Source: Phragmites australis
Lineage: Eukaryota; Streptophyta; Magnoliopsida; Poales; Poaceae
Assembly: GCF_958298935.1 (NCBI RefSeq)
Contig: NC_084922.1
Span: 45,543,958 to 45,607,957 of the forward strand
Direction of reading: 5' to 3'
DNA: 64,000 bases
Every line of letters begins with the position of its first letter. The first letter of the stretch is position 1. Of this stretch, positions 23,542 to 34,412 are shown one piece after another. A model generated the notes under the pieces. The model was not told the origin of the DNA. It did no database searches and saw only the letters and a list, made by a program, of their open reading frames with translations. The translations under genes and the position numbers were made by a program.

Positions 23542-24705
23542 CAAGGTTTACAAATGCGTTTGGACCTTAAAAACCGGTCCCCGGCGGTAATCGGAAATAT
23601 GCGGTTACTGTGAAAACCGGTCAAAATTTAGCAATAATTTGGGTAAATTCACTTGGTCAAATTTGCAATTTAGAGGCAAAATCAGATCGAATCGACCGAA
23701 CGGTAACCGGTCGAATTCCACCGGTAACCGATCGACTTGATTGATTTATCGATCGGTTTTTCTATATTTCTTGCATTGAGCACATTCACCGGTAATCGAT
23801 CGAATTTCTCAATTTACCAAGCGTATTTCTCGGTAACCGGTGATGTTAAAAAAAAAAGACTCAACCTTGTAAAATCAATAACTAATTCATCTGAGCTTCA
23901 AATCAAGTGAAACAAATTTTTTTGGTTTCCTTGCAATATGGTCTACATGAGAAAAGTATTTATACTTATAAAAAGTTGAATATTTTCCGTGAGAAAATGT
24001 ATTTGCTAAACCAAGATAAATGCATAGTTTGCTCTTTGCTAATCCAAAGATCATGAAACCAATTTTGTTAGTCTTCTTACATGATCTATATATTTTTAAA
24101 ATACACGAACTCATGAAATAGTTATTGTAATATGCAGGATTGTGTAAATGTGTTGTAACTAGATTAATTCATAACTAACCCACCGGACCTCTAAAATTAG
24201 TGAAACCACTTTTATTAGTTTACTTATACTATGCTTTATGTAGAAAAAATAATAGTAGATATGAAAAAGTTAATTACAGTGTTGTTTCTTAACATGTTCA
24301 CTTTCTACTTGTGAGCTTTGTAAAAATCAAAGAGAAATTAATAAACTCTAAATGAAGTGAAATCAATTTGAAAGATCCTCTTAAGATATTTCCTACATAA
24401 GAAAGATATGTGTTTGCATGTTAAACTTTTCCTTAACATAAGTTAATAAATGAGTTGCACGCTTCAACTTTTTTCTTTTTCTTTTTTCAAACTTTCTCCC
24501 TATTGAATATGACGCAAACGACATTATTTTTGAATTTTTTTACAGAAGGTCTTTGAATTGTCTCTAGTTTTTAAAGATTTTTGTGTTTTTTTGTTGAATT
24601 TTTTGAATTTAAATTCAAAAATCGGTCGCATTATGAAATTGGTGCATACTGGTAAGCTCGGTAATCACGGTTATCGACCGGTAACCAACGAATTTTCAAA
24701 CCCTG
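23542..24705. mobile_element. Non-autonomous hAT element with exact 8-bp target duplication
   Basis: A 1164-bp element flanked by CTTCCCAG at 23534-23541 and 24706-24713. The ends are CAAGGTTTACAAATGCG and, reverse complemented, CAGGGTTTGAAAATTCG. Subterminal zones are dense in ACCGGT/CGGTAACCGG motifs, as in many hAT elements, probably transposase-binding repeats. The interior is AT-rich and non-coding. Terminal sequence differs from the hAT at 11061-12031, yet part of the interior is shared. Confidence 0.88.
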
Positions 24706-24713
24706 CTTCCCAG

Positions 24714-27700
24714 CTATGTCAGGGAATGGATTAAGAAAATATGTTCATATAAAAAAAGTAGCATTGTATGTCTGAGGATTTGCTTCCTACTTTCTACTTT
24801 TCAGGTGTTATCTTTCTGTCTAAACTCTTTGGTATTCAAATCATGTGATAATTCTCCCACTACATCCAATTTAAAAACAAGATCTCCTTAGGTTTCAACC
24901 TCCCTGCTTGCTTTAGTTTTGAGAAACTTGCCCTTGCTAAATGTCTAAAAGCCATGATGTTGTAGCCTGGCTAAGGCCGGCCCGTTACACCGATGACAGA
25001 TTCGAACATTCTGTATTGTGCCGTGCTGCTGTCAAGGGGGTTCAATTTTATGCCAATAGCAAATCAATGAAAGAAAAAAAAGGATAAATTTGGTGCTGAA
25101 ATCATAGTGAAAAGTTGTATTTTTTTTTTCTTCACCATGGGTAGAAATAATTTGCGACGTGAATTCTGTCGGATATGTTGGTTGGGAATCTGGGGTTGGG
25201 GACCAAGACAGGCCGGCATTGCCAGCCAAGCTGCTGTCAGCATGTTTCTTTCGATATACCCTTAATTAGTGTATTGTGTAAGACACTGGTGTTGAATCTT
25301 GGGGCTAGAAATAACAAGGCCTTCTATTCATGAATTCCCAGTCTATCAAATAGAAAACAGATAGAAGCAATTGGAGGTATGAGAAATCATGCTTCCATGG
25401 AATAGTAAAAGAAGCCAGAACCTTTATCCTATTGTAGCTGAATCGCCACTGAACGTCTGATGGTGGGCAGACACAAAAGTTCATTTCCATGTTTCATGTT
25501 TCTCCAAGCATTATTCGCTAGGTGAGTTTCAGATAAACATAGACAATAGGATTGTGTAGTGACCTGTTGGGGCATCAAGGAGACAAGGATGTCTGCACTC
25601 TGTACTGTCCAAAACAGACAGCGGATTTTATTTAAGCCAGGCTTCTAAGACTTTGTCGTGCATTGAGTTATACGGTCGTTTCTTATTAAACGTTGAGTTA
25701 TACTGTTGTTTCCGATTAAACTGCCTAAAAATGGCTTCCGATTATGAGTGTTGACACAAAATTTACAGGTGTTCTGGTATTTACACGGTATCACAATATT
25801 TTCCATGCTGCTTCAGCTGCAGCTTCTGAAATGGTATCCTCGTTGTTGCTTGTAACTACGATACTGCTTGGTTTGTTGTGGTGCTTCTTCGTTGCCATGA
25901 AATGAAACGAAATGCACTACTGGTGCAGTGATTGTTGATCAACTTTTTGTAATTCTCGTGTACTCAACCCCATCATTGGTTTCCTCTCTCCAAAAACATA
26001 AGAAAAGAAGAAATCTCCAAGGTTTGATTGTTCCATGAGAAGGACTCTATCTTTAGTTACTTCTGCATTTGTATATGGTGACTTACTAGCAGGTAAATAT
26101 GTCAGAGCGATGTAACTATGACGACTTCTTCCTCAATGTGAAAGCAAAGAAGAGAGCAAAACGGAAACGACGGAAATTTCTGCCTGATTGTGCCATGGTT
26201 TTCTATGCTGTTCCAATCGAACAAATTTGTGTACCTCATTCTCGTTCTGTGCGTAGTCATAGATCTTACTGGTTGTCGCCGTTGTCATTGCTTACTACTC
26301 CATCCATGCAGTCTTCCTATCATTCAGTACTCAACAGAGTAATGCTAGACACTAAAAAAATGGGGAAAATGCAGAGTAATGCCAGACTGAGTATCTGATA
26401 CATTGATTCCGGATAACCAGTAGCTGTTGAGTGTTGACTCGTGGCCCGTGTGGCGACCGTGTCCAGGGATGGTCGCCATCCGCTGCGTCATTCCCGCCCC
26501 GACGAATCCACCGTCCGGTCCAGTTCCGACGGACGGCGTTTCAGGTCAGCCCCCCTCCCCCCTCCCCCACTGTGAGCTCTCGGCAGTGCAAGATTCCCAC
26601 GCCTCTCACAGTCGGTCCTGCTTCGATACGGTGAACTTGGACGGATCCTCCTTCCTCCGTCCGTCCGCACATCAGCCCGTGGATTTGGTCTCGCTACGGT
26701 GCACCGCACGGCGCCGGTGTCGCTCATCGCCAATACCTGCCGCCAGCTCCTACGCGGCCGCACCGCAGCGACTCGGCCTTGGCTCAAGGGCACGTAGCAA
26801 CACAACCGGCTGCTCGTCTCGCGCGCGCTCCAGCTGCAAGTGACTCATCGTGCGCGCGCGTCGCTGTGGAGGTGAGCTGGTGCCTGCTACTAAGCCATGC
26901 GCCGCTCCACCCAGCATGGACTATGTATGAAGTAAACGTATAGGATTCGGTCCCGTTCGCTGTCTCGCTGAATGGGGAGGGAGCAGAACAGCAGTCGTAC
27001 CGGGAGTCAAGGCGACATGGACACCAGTGGCAGACAATACGGCCGGGGCAATGTTCCATGCCCGTCCGATCCTACATCGGTTCTTTCTTCTTCAGTTCAA
27101 CAGGTCAGTTTAAGGATCGAATACGTTTATGAATCAGTCAATTGACATGTTCTGCAATGCGTAATGACGATTTACAGACATGCCCAAGGTAATTATAACA
27201 CGGTTGTGCTTTCCTGTTCTCTTACCGTCGTAACATTATGACTACTCACGAGCACTTTAGAACGTTGGCGTAGCACGCTTCCAAATAACTGAGCTGTACA
27301 GTTAGAGCTGGTTTAGTGTTTTGAGTGGATGAACATGCGTGAGGTTCTCTGTCTTTCAGAACTATAAAAGGCAAAACGCTCCGATCTCAGTTTTAAAAAG
27401 TGAACACGACTTTGATGACAAGATATCATGGATTCATGGGTACAGGGCGAGCAACAAAGTGGCTGGGAGGTCGAACCAAGTCCTGTGGAGAGGGATGGTA
27501 GGAGTAGTGGCCACACAGGTCATCCTATGACAGATAGGACTAGTTCAAAGTGTTTGATCTTAGGATCTGCAGAGTGATTGTGATCTAGTACTAGCAAGTT
27601 ACGATATGCAGTACTGACACGTGATTGACCTGTTAAAGCTGCCCCAAGAAAAACAAAGAAATGCAGCTGTGTAATCAAGTACTCCTACTACTAGTGGCAG

Positions 27701-27736
27701 TGTGCTGGTGTATGCGTGGAACTTAGAACTCGGAAG
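24714..27736. other. Intergenic, no recognised gene
   Basis: Mostly AT-rich unique-looking DNA. There is a short imperfect direct repeat at about 25660-25720 (GTTGAGTTATACGGTCGTTT / GTTGAGTTATACTGTTGTTT) and a GC-rich block at 26430-26860 with overlapping open frames on both strands but no domain. A frame at 26099-26398 opens MSERCNYDDFFLNVKAKKR; I cannot tie it to a family and do not call it. Confidence 0.45.
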
Positions 27737-27739
27737 CTT

Positions 27740-28913
27740 CACTATATAAAAAATAGATAAAATAGATACTATATAAATAACGGGTCGTAATATGATTCGT
27801 CACTTATGATAAAAATTACGATCCGTCATTTATGATAAAAGTGATGGGTCGTAGTTGTGACTCGTCACTAATGCCAGTCATTGATGACGGGTAAAAATTT
27901 GACCTGTCACCGATGACGATTCATCACTCACAGGTCATCGTAGGCCGGTCATTGGTGACGATGATTAACTTATCGGTGACGGGTCTCATAGGCCTGTTAT
28001 AAGTGACGGGTGGCCCGTCACTAATGACGTTATTCAGAAATACAGAAAATGATACAAACATTAATAAAAAATATTTTTATTTTATTTTTTTCTTATTTTT
28101 TCTCACTTCAAAAATACTAGAATATGAACTATTTTACATTTTTGTTCAAGTTTGATGTAAGGGGTAACAGGTATGGACAAAAATGCTCGTTCTAAAAACG
28201 GTGCAGAAATTTTCGGAGGCAAGAACTCAATCTTCCAAGGCGTTTTAGGCCTAAAAAAATTCGTCAAACCTGACAAAGTAAGGGAGAAACAGATGTAACT
28301 TTTTATGTAGATGTCCATATAGTCAAAAAAAACGTCGAAATCGGAGTCTGTATGCAAAAGTTATGGTCATTTAACTGAATGCACTCTGAGTCAACTGATT
28401 TTTATGTCTATTGTAAAATTAACATTGGTGACGGGTCATAACTGTGACCCGTCACTTATGACCCTCGGCAAAATAGTTAAAATGATCTTTTATCCGAGTC
28501 CCTTCAGGACGCACGCGAGGTTGAAGCGGTTAGACAGCTATGTGCGCGAGGGTCCGTCACGAGTTCGATTCCCACGACACGCATATTCTAAAAATAGCTT
28601 GAAAAATATGTAGAGCCACGTGCCGAGTGGTGATAGGCCTGAGTTGGATTGGCTTGGGTGAAAAATATATTTTTTTGATTTTTTTTCGCGTCAAAAAAGC
28701 ACGAAAACCGTATATCAGTTATAAGTAACGGGTCACAAATAAGTCATAACGTCACTAATAACCTTAATAAGTGACGGGTCATGATCTTATTGGTGATAGG
28801 TCCTTACCCGTCACTTATTACATGTCATCAGTGACGCGTTCGGGGTGACGGGTGTGGGACCCATCACCCATGACAGTTATGACCCATCACCCTTGTCCAT
28901 TTTTCATGTAGTG
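27740..28913. mobile_element. Non-autonomous CACTA (En/Spm) element with CTT target duplication
   Basis: The left end starts CACTATATAAAAAA and the reverse complement of the right end starts CACTACATGAAAAATGG. Both ends are bordered by CTT (27737-27739 and 28914-28916), a 3-bp duplication as expected for CACTA. The subterminal regions carry many direct and inverted copies of GTGACGGGT / ACCCGTCAC. At 1174 bp it has no transposase. A tRNA-like stretch is embedded at about 28510-28582. Confidence 0.9.
28510..28582 (+). other. tRNA-like sequence inside the CACTA element
   Basis: The stretch contains GCGGTTAGACAGC, resembling a D-arm/A-box region, and about 33 bases later GAGTTCGATTCCC, a good match to the tRNA B box. 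I could not complete a convincing acceptor stem, so it is not called a tRNA gene. It may be a decayed tRNA or SINE head. Confidence 0.35.
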
Positions 28914-28916
28914 CTT

Positions 28917-29693
28917 GATGACCTACGAGGCACGTAAAATAAGTTGCTCGAAGACCCACTGACGCGTTTTGCCAGGGTAAACCGGATCCTAAACCCGTCT
29001 CCAGTAAGTATCATAAAATCTCATACTCTATAGCACTATTTCCATATTCATTATTACTATTATAGTATTTTCTTTTCCAACTATCTCAGCATATACTCTA
29101 TACACATTCTCTATCTTCTCTCCTATAACTGGCCCCCGGTCCTCGCGCACATCGCACCTAGCAACTTTCTCGCTCACCATCGCTCTGGCCCACCATCTCG
29201 TCCCTACCCCCCTCCACTTTGGCCCACTGATCACCACCGCCTCGTCCACGCCTCCTTCCTCCGCTCTGGTCCACCACTCCCCTCCACCGCTGCCCTCCCC
29301 CCGTCACCCCGTCCTTGCCTCGCCGTTGCTTTCCTCCTCCACACTGGCCCGCCGCTCCCCTCCACCGCCGCCCTCCCCCCGTCGCCTCATTCCCACCTCC
29401 CTCCTCTGCTCCGGCACCTTACGTCGTCACGGTCAGATTCGGCGCCCTACACTACCATGGACACCAGATCTAGCACCCTTGAGCGCGTCGTCGCCTCTCT
29501 CTTCCACTCCGCTCTGCCCCGCCGTCGCCTCCCTCCTCCGCTATGCCCCACCGGTCCTCTTGCTTACGCCCTCGCTGCGCTCCGCCTCCCTCCCACACCT
29601 GCCACTGGATTCAGCTTGGCCTCACCGTGCTCCGCCTCCCTCTCACTGTTGGCCCATCGGATCCTGCTTGACCTCTCCAAGTTTGCAACCTCT
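28917..29693. other. Intergenic, pyrimidine-rich low complexity
   Basis: From about 29110 the sequence is C/T-rich. It includes an imperfect tandem duplication of about 80 bp: CTCCCCTCCACCGCTGCCCT near 29277 recurs as CTCCCCTCCACCGCCGCCCT near 29357. The long open frames here are by-products of composition. Confidence 0.5.
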
Positions 29694-29698
29694 ATCTC

Positions 29699-31374
29699 TG
29701 AAAGGATCTAATGTCCCTAGAGGGGGGGGGTGAATAGGGCTCTAATCGAACTTTAAAATAACTATCGATTTCTAAAATAAAGAGTAGCCTTAGCCTAGAA
29801 AAAGGAAATGTAACTACTCGAGCAAGCAAGCTAGAACATAGAGAACAAGCGTGCAAGCATATAAATTAAGAGTAAATTGAGGAATTGAAAGTAGCATGAA
29901 AGTAGATGCTAGAAGTAAATTGTGGAATAGAAAGAGAGTAGGGAAAGAGGACACCAATTTTTTTTCCGAGGTATCGAAGAGTTGCTACTCTCTTCTAATC
30001 CTCGTTGGAGCATCAACGTAAGGATATTGCTCCCCCTTGAGTCACCAAGACTCAAGTGATTATTAGTGATTGCCACATCTCTATCTCTGGATTAGCGAAC
30101 ATCAAACTAAGTACAAACTCTTCTCGGGGCCCCCATAAGAACTCCAAGAGCTTATCGAGAACACCTCCAATCACCACGACTAGCTAGGTGTTGACAACCA
30201 CCAAGAGTAACAAGCTAATTGTTTCACTTAATCCCTATCAAGCCTAAATAGTAGCTAGATGCATACTCGCTACTCTTGAAGCACTAATTAAATCCTTAAC
30301 CTTAAATTAGGGACATGAAAATCAACTCAAGCGCTCTCTCTTGCTTCTTGATGACACACACAGTGTATGGACTACTCTGGGTTACAAAAGAGATGAAAGA
30401 AACCGAGTGAGGGGGTATATATAGGCTAGATGTCCAAATCTAACCGTTGTCCAGTCACTCACACTTTCTCTGAACACCGGATGGTCCGGTACACACACCA
30501 TTGCACAAACTGAACAATCCGGTGAGTAACATTTTCCAAAAGCTGCCTTCCCAGCTATCAGTAGCCATTGCCTGAAAAACTCGGGTGTTCTTCATACCAC
30601 ATCATCGGACAATCCAGTGAGTTCATTTCATATGCATCGAGACACCAAGTATGAAAATGCTTCGGTGTGTTGCACATATCAACATCGAACCAGCTAGTGC
30701 CTTGAATTCCATTTCCTCCGAAAATTCTAACTTTCTGTTAAATACTCCGGTGTTCATCTTCTCTGAACACCGGATAATCCGGTGTACTTAACTTCAATTT
30801 TCCTCAGAAAATGTCTCTTCTGTTTAATACTCCGGTGCACATATTTACCATCAACGGACAATCCGACGAGGTCATTTAGCTTCTGCTCAAAACAGAAGTA
30901 AGGTTTGGTGAGTACAGATCCTTCAGCATCGGACAATCCAGTGAGAACAAAAACTCTGAGACTCATCCAATTCAATCGACTTTGAGCACTAACTTCTTGA
31001 CTTCTCACCCACGGGCTTCTTTGAGATACCTAGTGCTAGATTTTCACAGGTGTGCATCCAACTAAGTCTAGACTCAATTAGGTCAAACTACAACACTTAG
31101 CCCCTTTTATAGTACGGTCAAAAGAATAGAAAGGAATATATATCCACTCTAAGTGTTCTTCATCACCTTGTGACACTTAGAACTAGAAGATCCTTAATTT
31201 TCACGTAAATATCCTTTGATCGTCCATAAAAACTCATGAGGGACTAAGAAAACCCATACAATCATTGTGAACTAAGTTTTTTATTCTCTTCAAAACATAC
31301 ACGTTAGTCACAATGATACAATGGTCATTAATCACTGAAATACTTACCACTTACCTAGAGGCTGAGATGCTACA
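29699..31374. mobile_element. Solo LTR, about 1.7 kb, Copia-type
   Basis: The sequence starts TGAAAGGATCTAATGTCCCT and ends GATGCTACA, giving TG..CA termini. The 5-bp flanks ATCTC (29694-29698) and ACCTC (31375-31379) differ at one base, consistent with an aged target duplication. The AGAGGGGGGGTGAATAGG motif near the start matches the start of the LTRs of the large Copia-type element at 35789. No internal coding sequence or second LTR is adjacent, so LTR-LTR recombination is the simplest explanation. Confidence 0.75.
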
Positions 31375-31379
31375 ACCTC

Positions 31380-32026
31380 CTCAGCCGAGTGCGACAATGG
31401 GCTGAAACTTTCCTCCCTTTCGTGGGAAAGGCGAGGCGGTTGGGGAAGAGGACGGTCGAACAGTGTTGTGGCTATCTCTTGCCGCCCGCAAAGTTGCGGT
31501 CGTCTGAAGCCGTTTTGCGGGGCTCCACTTCATTGTAGAGGTGGATACGAACTCCGCTAGAGTCATTTTGCAGGGAGATGTCGAGCGGCATCCGTCCTGT
31601 AGCACCGAAAGCTGACTCCGCTAGAGATGGCCTAAAGAAGATGGCATGGCCGGATGACAACGACTGCACTTTGGAGCTCACACCCTCCAACTTACAGTAC
31701 TAACTCGTTTGGAGTAGAAAGCGATGTTTTCCAATTCCTTATTTACTTTTTTGGAAGTCTCAATGAAAGCACCAGCCTGAATTTTTTCTCTTTCAAATGT
31801 TGTCATCTTTATTTGTTGGTACTGCAAAATGTCAATTAGACTGCATGTAAAAGATCGCATGACACTAAGCTACGAGCATTGTAGGACAAAAGATAAACTT
31901 TTTGAAGCATTGCTGTAGGCCGGCCGGCAAAGAGTCTGGCTATGCGAATATTTCAAGAGCATTGCCTTTAGAGGTGAAAATGGCTCAAAATCGGTCGGAC
32001 GGGTGAAAATGCCTCGAAATTGGTTG
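31380..32026. other. Intergenic, possible hAT end at 31969
   Basis: No gene is recognised. TAGAGGTGAAAATGGCTC at 31969 resembles, inverted, the sequence at 35571-35588 (reverse complement TAGAGTATGGGTGAAAACGG). These may be ends of an outer hAT element that the inner one at 32035 interrupted, but no 8-bp duplication is visible at these outer ends. Confidence 0.35.
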
Positions 32027-32749
32027 CAACAAGATAAAGACGTCTAAACGGGCCATGTTTACTGGGCCGGGCTGGGTTGGCACGACACGAGGCCATGAGT
32101 CGTGCCTGGACTGAGCATGCGGCACGGCGTGCCGGCACGGCACGATCCGGCTGAGTTGGGCCGACACAAGCATGGCCTAGCCCAGGCTGGCACAGGCACG
32201 GCATGACCGCATGCCTCGGCCCGGTTAGACACGACCTGACCCAGCTAGGCACGACCGGCCTATCCAGGCATGGCCCGCCTGGGCTGGTCCGGAGCCATTG
32301 CGCGTGGGGCTGGCTAGGCTTTGCACGGGCGACATGAGAGGCACGCATGGATATGTCCGAGTTAATGGTTTAAATGGGTCATGCCCGATCCGTTTAACCC
32401 ATTATTTTTTAATTTTCTAGTCGTTTTGTTACCGTTTGGATTCTAAAAAATTCAAATTTTTTTTGTGCAAAAATCACCATTTTCACCGTGCCCTTCCATT
32501 TCACACTAGCAACAACATTTTCTCTCTTGTTTCCTCATCTCATTCTTTTCTCAAAGTTCTTTAGAATTTATGATAATTTGACTAAATTAGTTTGAATTGT
32601 TGCCAAAAATCCAAGGAAATTCAAAACTATCATCTTGCTATCTTGAAGAAATCTTGGCAAATTTTTGCATCGTTGTTCTATCTTGTTTTATTATTTGACT
32701 ATTTCTAACTCTGAATATTTGTATTTTTTAGTGCCATTTGACATTAATT

Positions 32750-33350
32750 ATGGACGCCGATGATCATGATAATACGTCCATCGATCATCATTTTTTTCTT
32801 CAAGTACTCACAGGGGACTACGACCCCTTTGATAGCAGTGTTGCAGGTGAAGGACCCGAAGGTGAACCTTTGGTTGGTTCACATGCAACAGCACCTCCAT
32901 CGTCAGGCTCTACAAGTGTGCACACATTAGCAAGCACCGGCTCTAAAAGATCAAGAGTCGATACTTTCGAAGTTTGGCAAGACTATGGAAGGTTCGACAA
33001 AGAGGAAGATAGGGTAAGTATCATGTATGCTAGGTGTTATATTTGTAAACATGAATTATCGCAAAGCCCTCAGGTGGAACGGGGCACTTGAAGAGGCATG
33101 CCACAAGTTGCAAGCAAAAGAGTGGAGCAGCCATGAAGCAGACGGTGTTGCAGTACAACCCCGATGACTCAATTCGTCATTAGGAGTATGACTCTGCCAA
33201 TGCTCGAAAAGAGCTATGCTACTTCATTGCAAGAGCGGGTCTGCCACTCAACATTGGTGAGTCTGCTGCATTTGAAGATTACATTAAGCAAGCTTATAAT
33301 CCTAGATTCACGCATGTTTCTAGACAGATTGCATTTGCAAGAGTGATTGG
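32750..33350 (+). pseudogene. hAT transposase N-terminal fragment (BED finger), broken
   Basis: The frame opens at ATG 32750 (MDADDHDNTSIDHHF). It reaches a BED-type finger, CYICKHELSQS followed, after a one-base shift near 33075, by TGHLKRHATSC. It continues KQKSGAAMKQTVLQYNPD, has an in-frame TAG where a Trp is usual (SIRH*EYDSANA), and goes on with RKELCYFIARAGLPLNIGES to about 33345. BED fingers bind DNA at element ends; the rest of the hAT transposase is deleted. Confidence 0.78.
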
Positions 33351-33749
33351 GAATAAGCTGAAGCACGAATGCAACACACTGTAGAGAGCACTGAGCTTAA
33401 AGATCCATTCCAAAATTTGTATCTAGATGTGATGAGAACGTGTAATTTCTATTTTTCTGAGGTAGGTTGTACTCTTTTTTTCCTTGCTAGAAAGGTTTTT
33501 AATGATGCAACCTATCAATAAAGATTATTTTTAGAATTAATTATGTGTCCCTATTATTTCTAAGTTTTTTTTATTTTATTAATGATTTTTCTTTATTTTT
33601 TCAAAAACGACCTGCAACCTACCTCTCGTCTTAACCTATAAATACCATCTCAAACTCCCTGTGATCCCATCAGCCACCCATATCTCTTTTTCTACTTGCT
33701 AGCCAGTAACCACTAGACCACTTCAAGAAATCAATTCCATATTTCTATT

Positions 33750-33965
33750 CATGGATGAAGACGCCGAGAAGTTGCGTGCATTGTCATGGGTGTGACAACA
33801 TTTTGAAAATATCTTTAGAGAAATTAATGGGGAACAGGTAAGATTTGCCAAGTGTAATATATGCAGCCATGAATTAGGTGCCAAATCTTCAAATAGAACA
33901 GGACACTTGAGGAAGCATATTAAATATTGCAAGCAAAATTCTAGGATTTCTAATGAAACCATATA
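33750..33965 (+). pseudogene. Second hAT BED-finger fragment
   Basis: The stretch starts at ATG 33750 (MDEDAEKLRAL). After a stop it encodes FREINGEQVRFAKCNICSHE and TGHLRKHIKYCKQNS, a CxxC...HxxxHxxxC BED finger distinct in sequence from the one at 33020-33140. It breaks off soon after. A block of about 60 bp following each finger is duplicated (33464-33523 and 33984-34043), so the two units are related. Confidence 0.65.
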
Positions 33966-34412
33966 ATTTTCGGAGCATAACCATAGGTTGTACTCTTTTT
34001 TTCTTCTAGTAGAAAGGTTTTTAAGAGGCAACCAATCAATACGCTTCTTTTTATTTATTTTCTATTTTTTGGTTTTTTTTGGAACTTTGGAGCTATTATT
34101 TTTATTTTTTCTATTTTTAGAGTGCTTTCGGGCTGATCATGCCTCCACCGTGCCCACCAGCCCCGCCGTGCTGCAAAGCCCATCGTGCCGGTCGGGCCCC
34201 ACTCTACCACTGGGCACATCATGCCAGAATCGTGCTCGGGCCAACCCGGCATAGTACGGTGGAAGATGGGTCATGCCGTGGACCGAGGGCATGGCACGCG
34301 AACCGGCACGACAAAACCCGTTATAGTAGCCATGCCTATTGGGCCATGCTAGCCAAGCCCGTGCCAGGCTGGGCCAGTCTGAGTGGCCCATTTGGTCATC
34401 TCTGGAACAAGA

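Larger units (their letters stand above)
32035..34404. mobile_element. hAT element with decayed BED-finger transposase
   Basis: A 2370-bp element with left end TAAAGACGTCTAAACGGGCC and reverse-complement right end CAGAGATGACCAAATGGGCC. The flanks CAACAAGA (32027-32034) and GAACAAGA (34405-34412) match at 7 of 8 positions. GC-rich subterminal zones rich in GGCACG and CGGCCC occur at 32050-32340 and 34130-34390. The interior carries two separate decayed transposase N termini (listed below) but no catalytic or dimerisation region, so it cannot move on its own. Confidence 0.78.

Noticed and set aside
26099..26398. 99-codon frame starting MSERCNYDDFFLNVKAKKRA
   Set aside because: It starts with a true ATG, but no family is recognised and no neighbouring exon extends it. 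The evidence is insufficient to call a gene.
26427..26843. Long open frames in a GC-rich block (about 100-138 codons on both strands)
   Set aside because: Frames overlap on both strands, the composition is GC-rich, there is no domain and no splice support. They are typical of GC-rich non-coding DNA.
29326..29733. 135-codon frame rich in Ser, Pro and Leu
   Set aside because: It is produced by C/T-rich low-complexity sequence with a tandem duplication and lacks an initiating context or domain.
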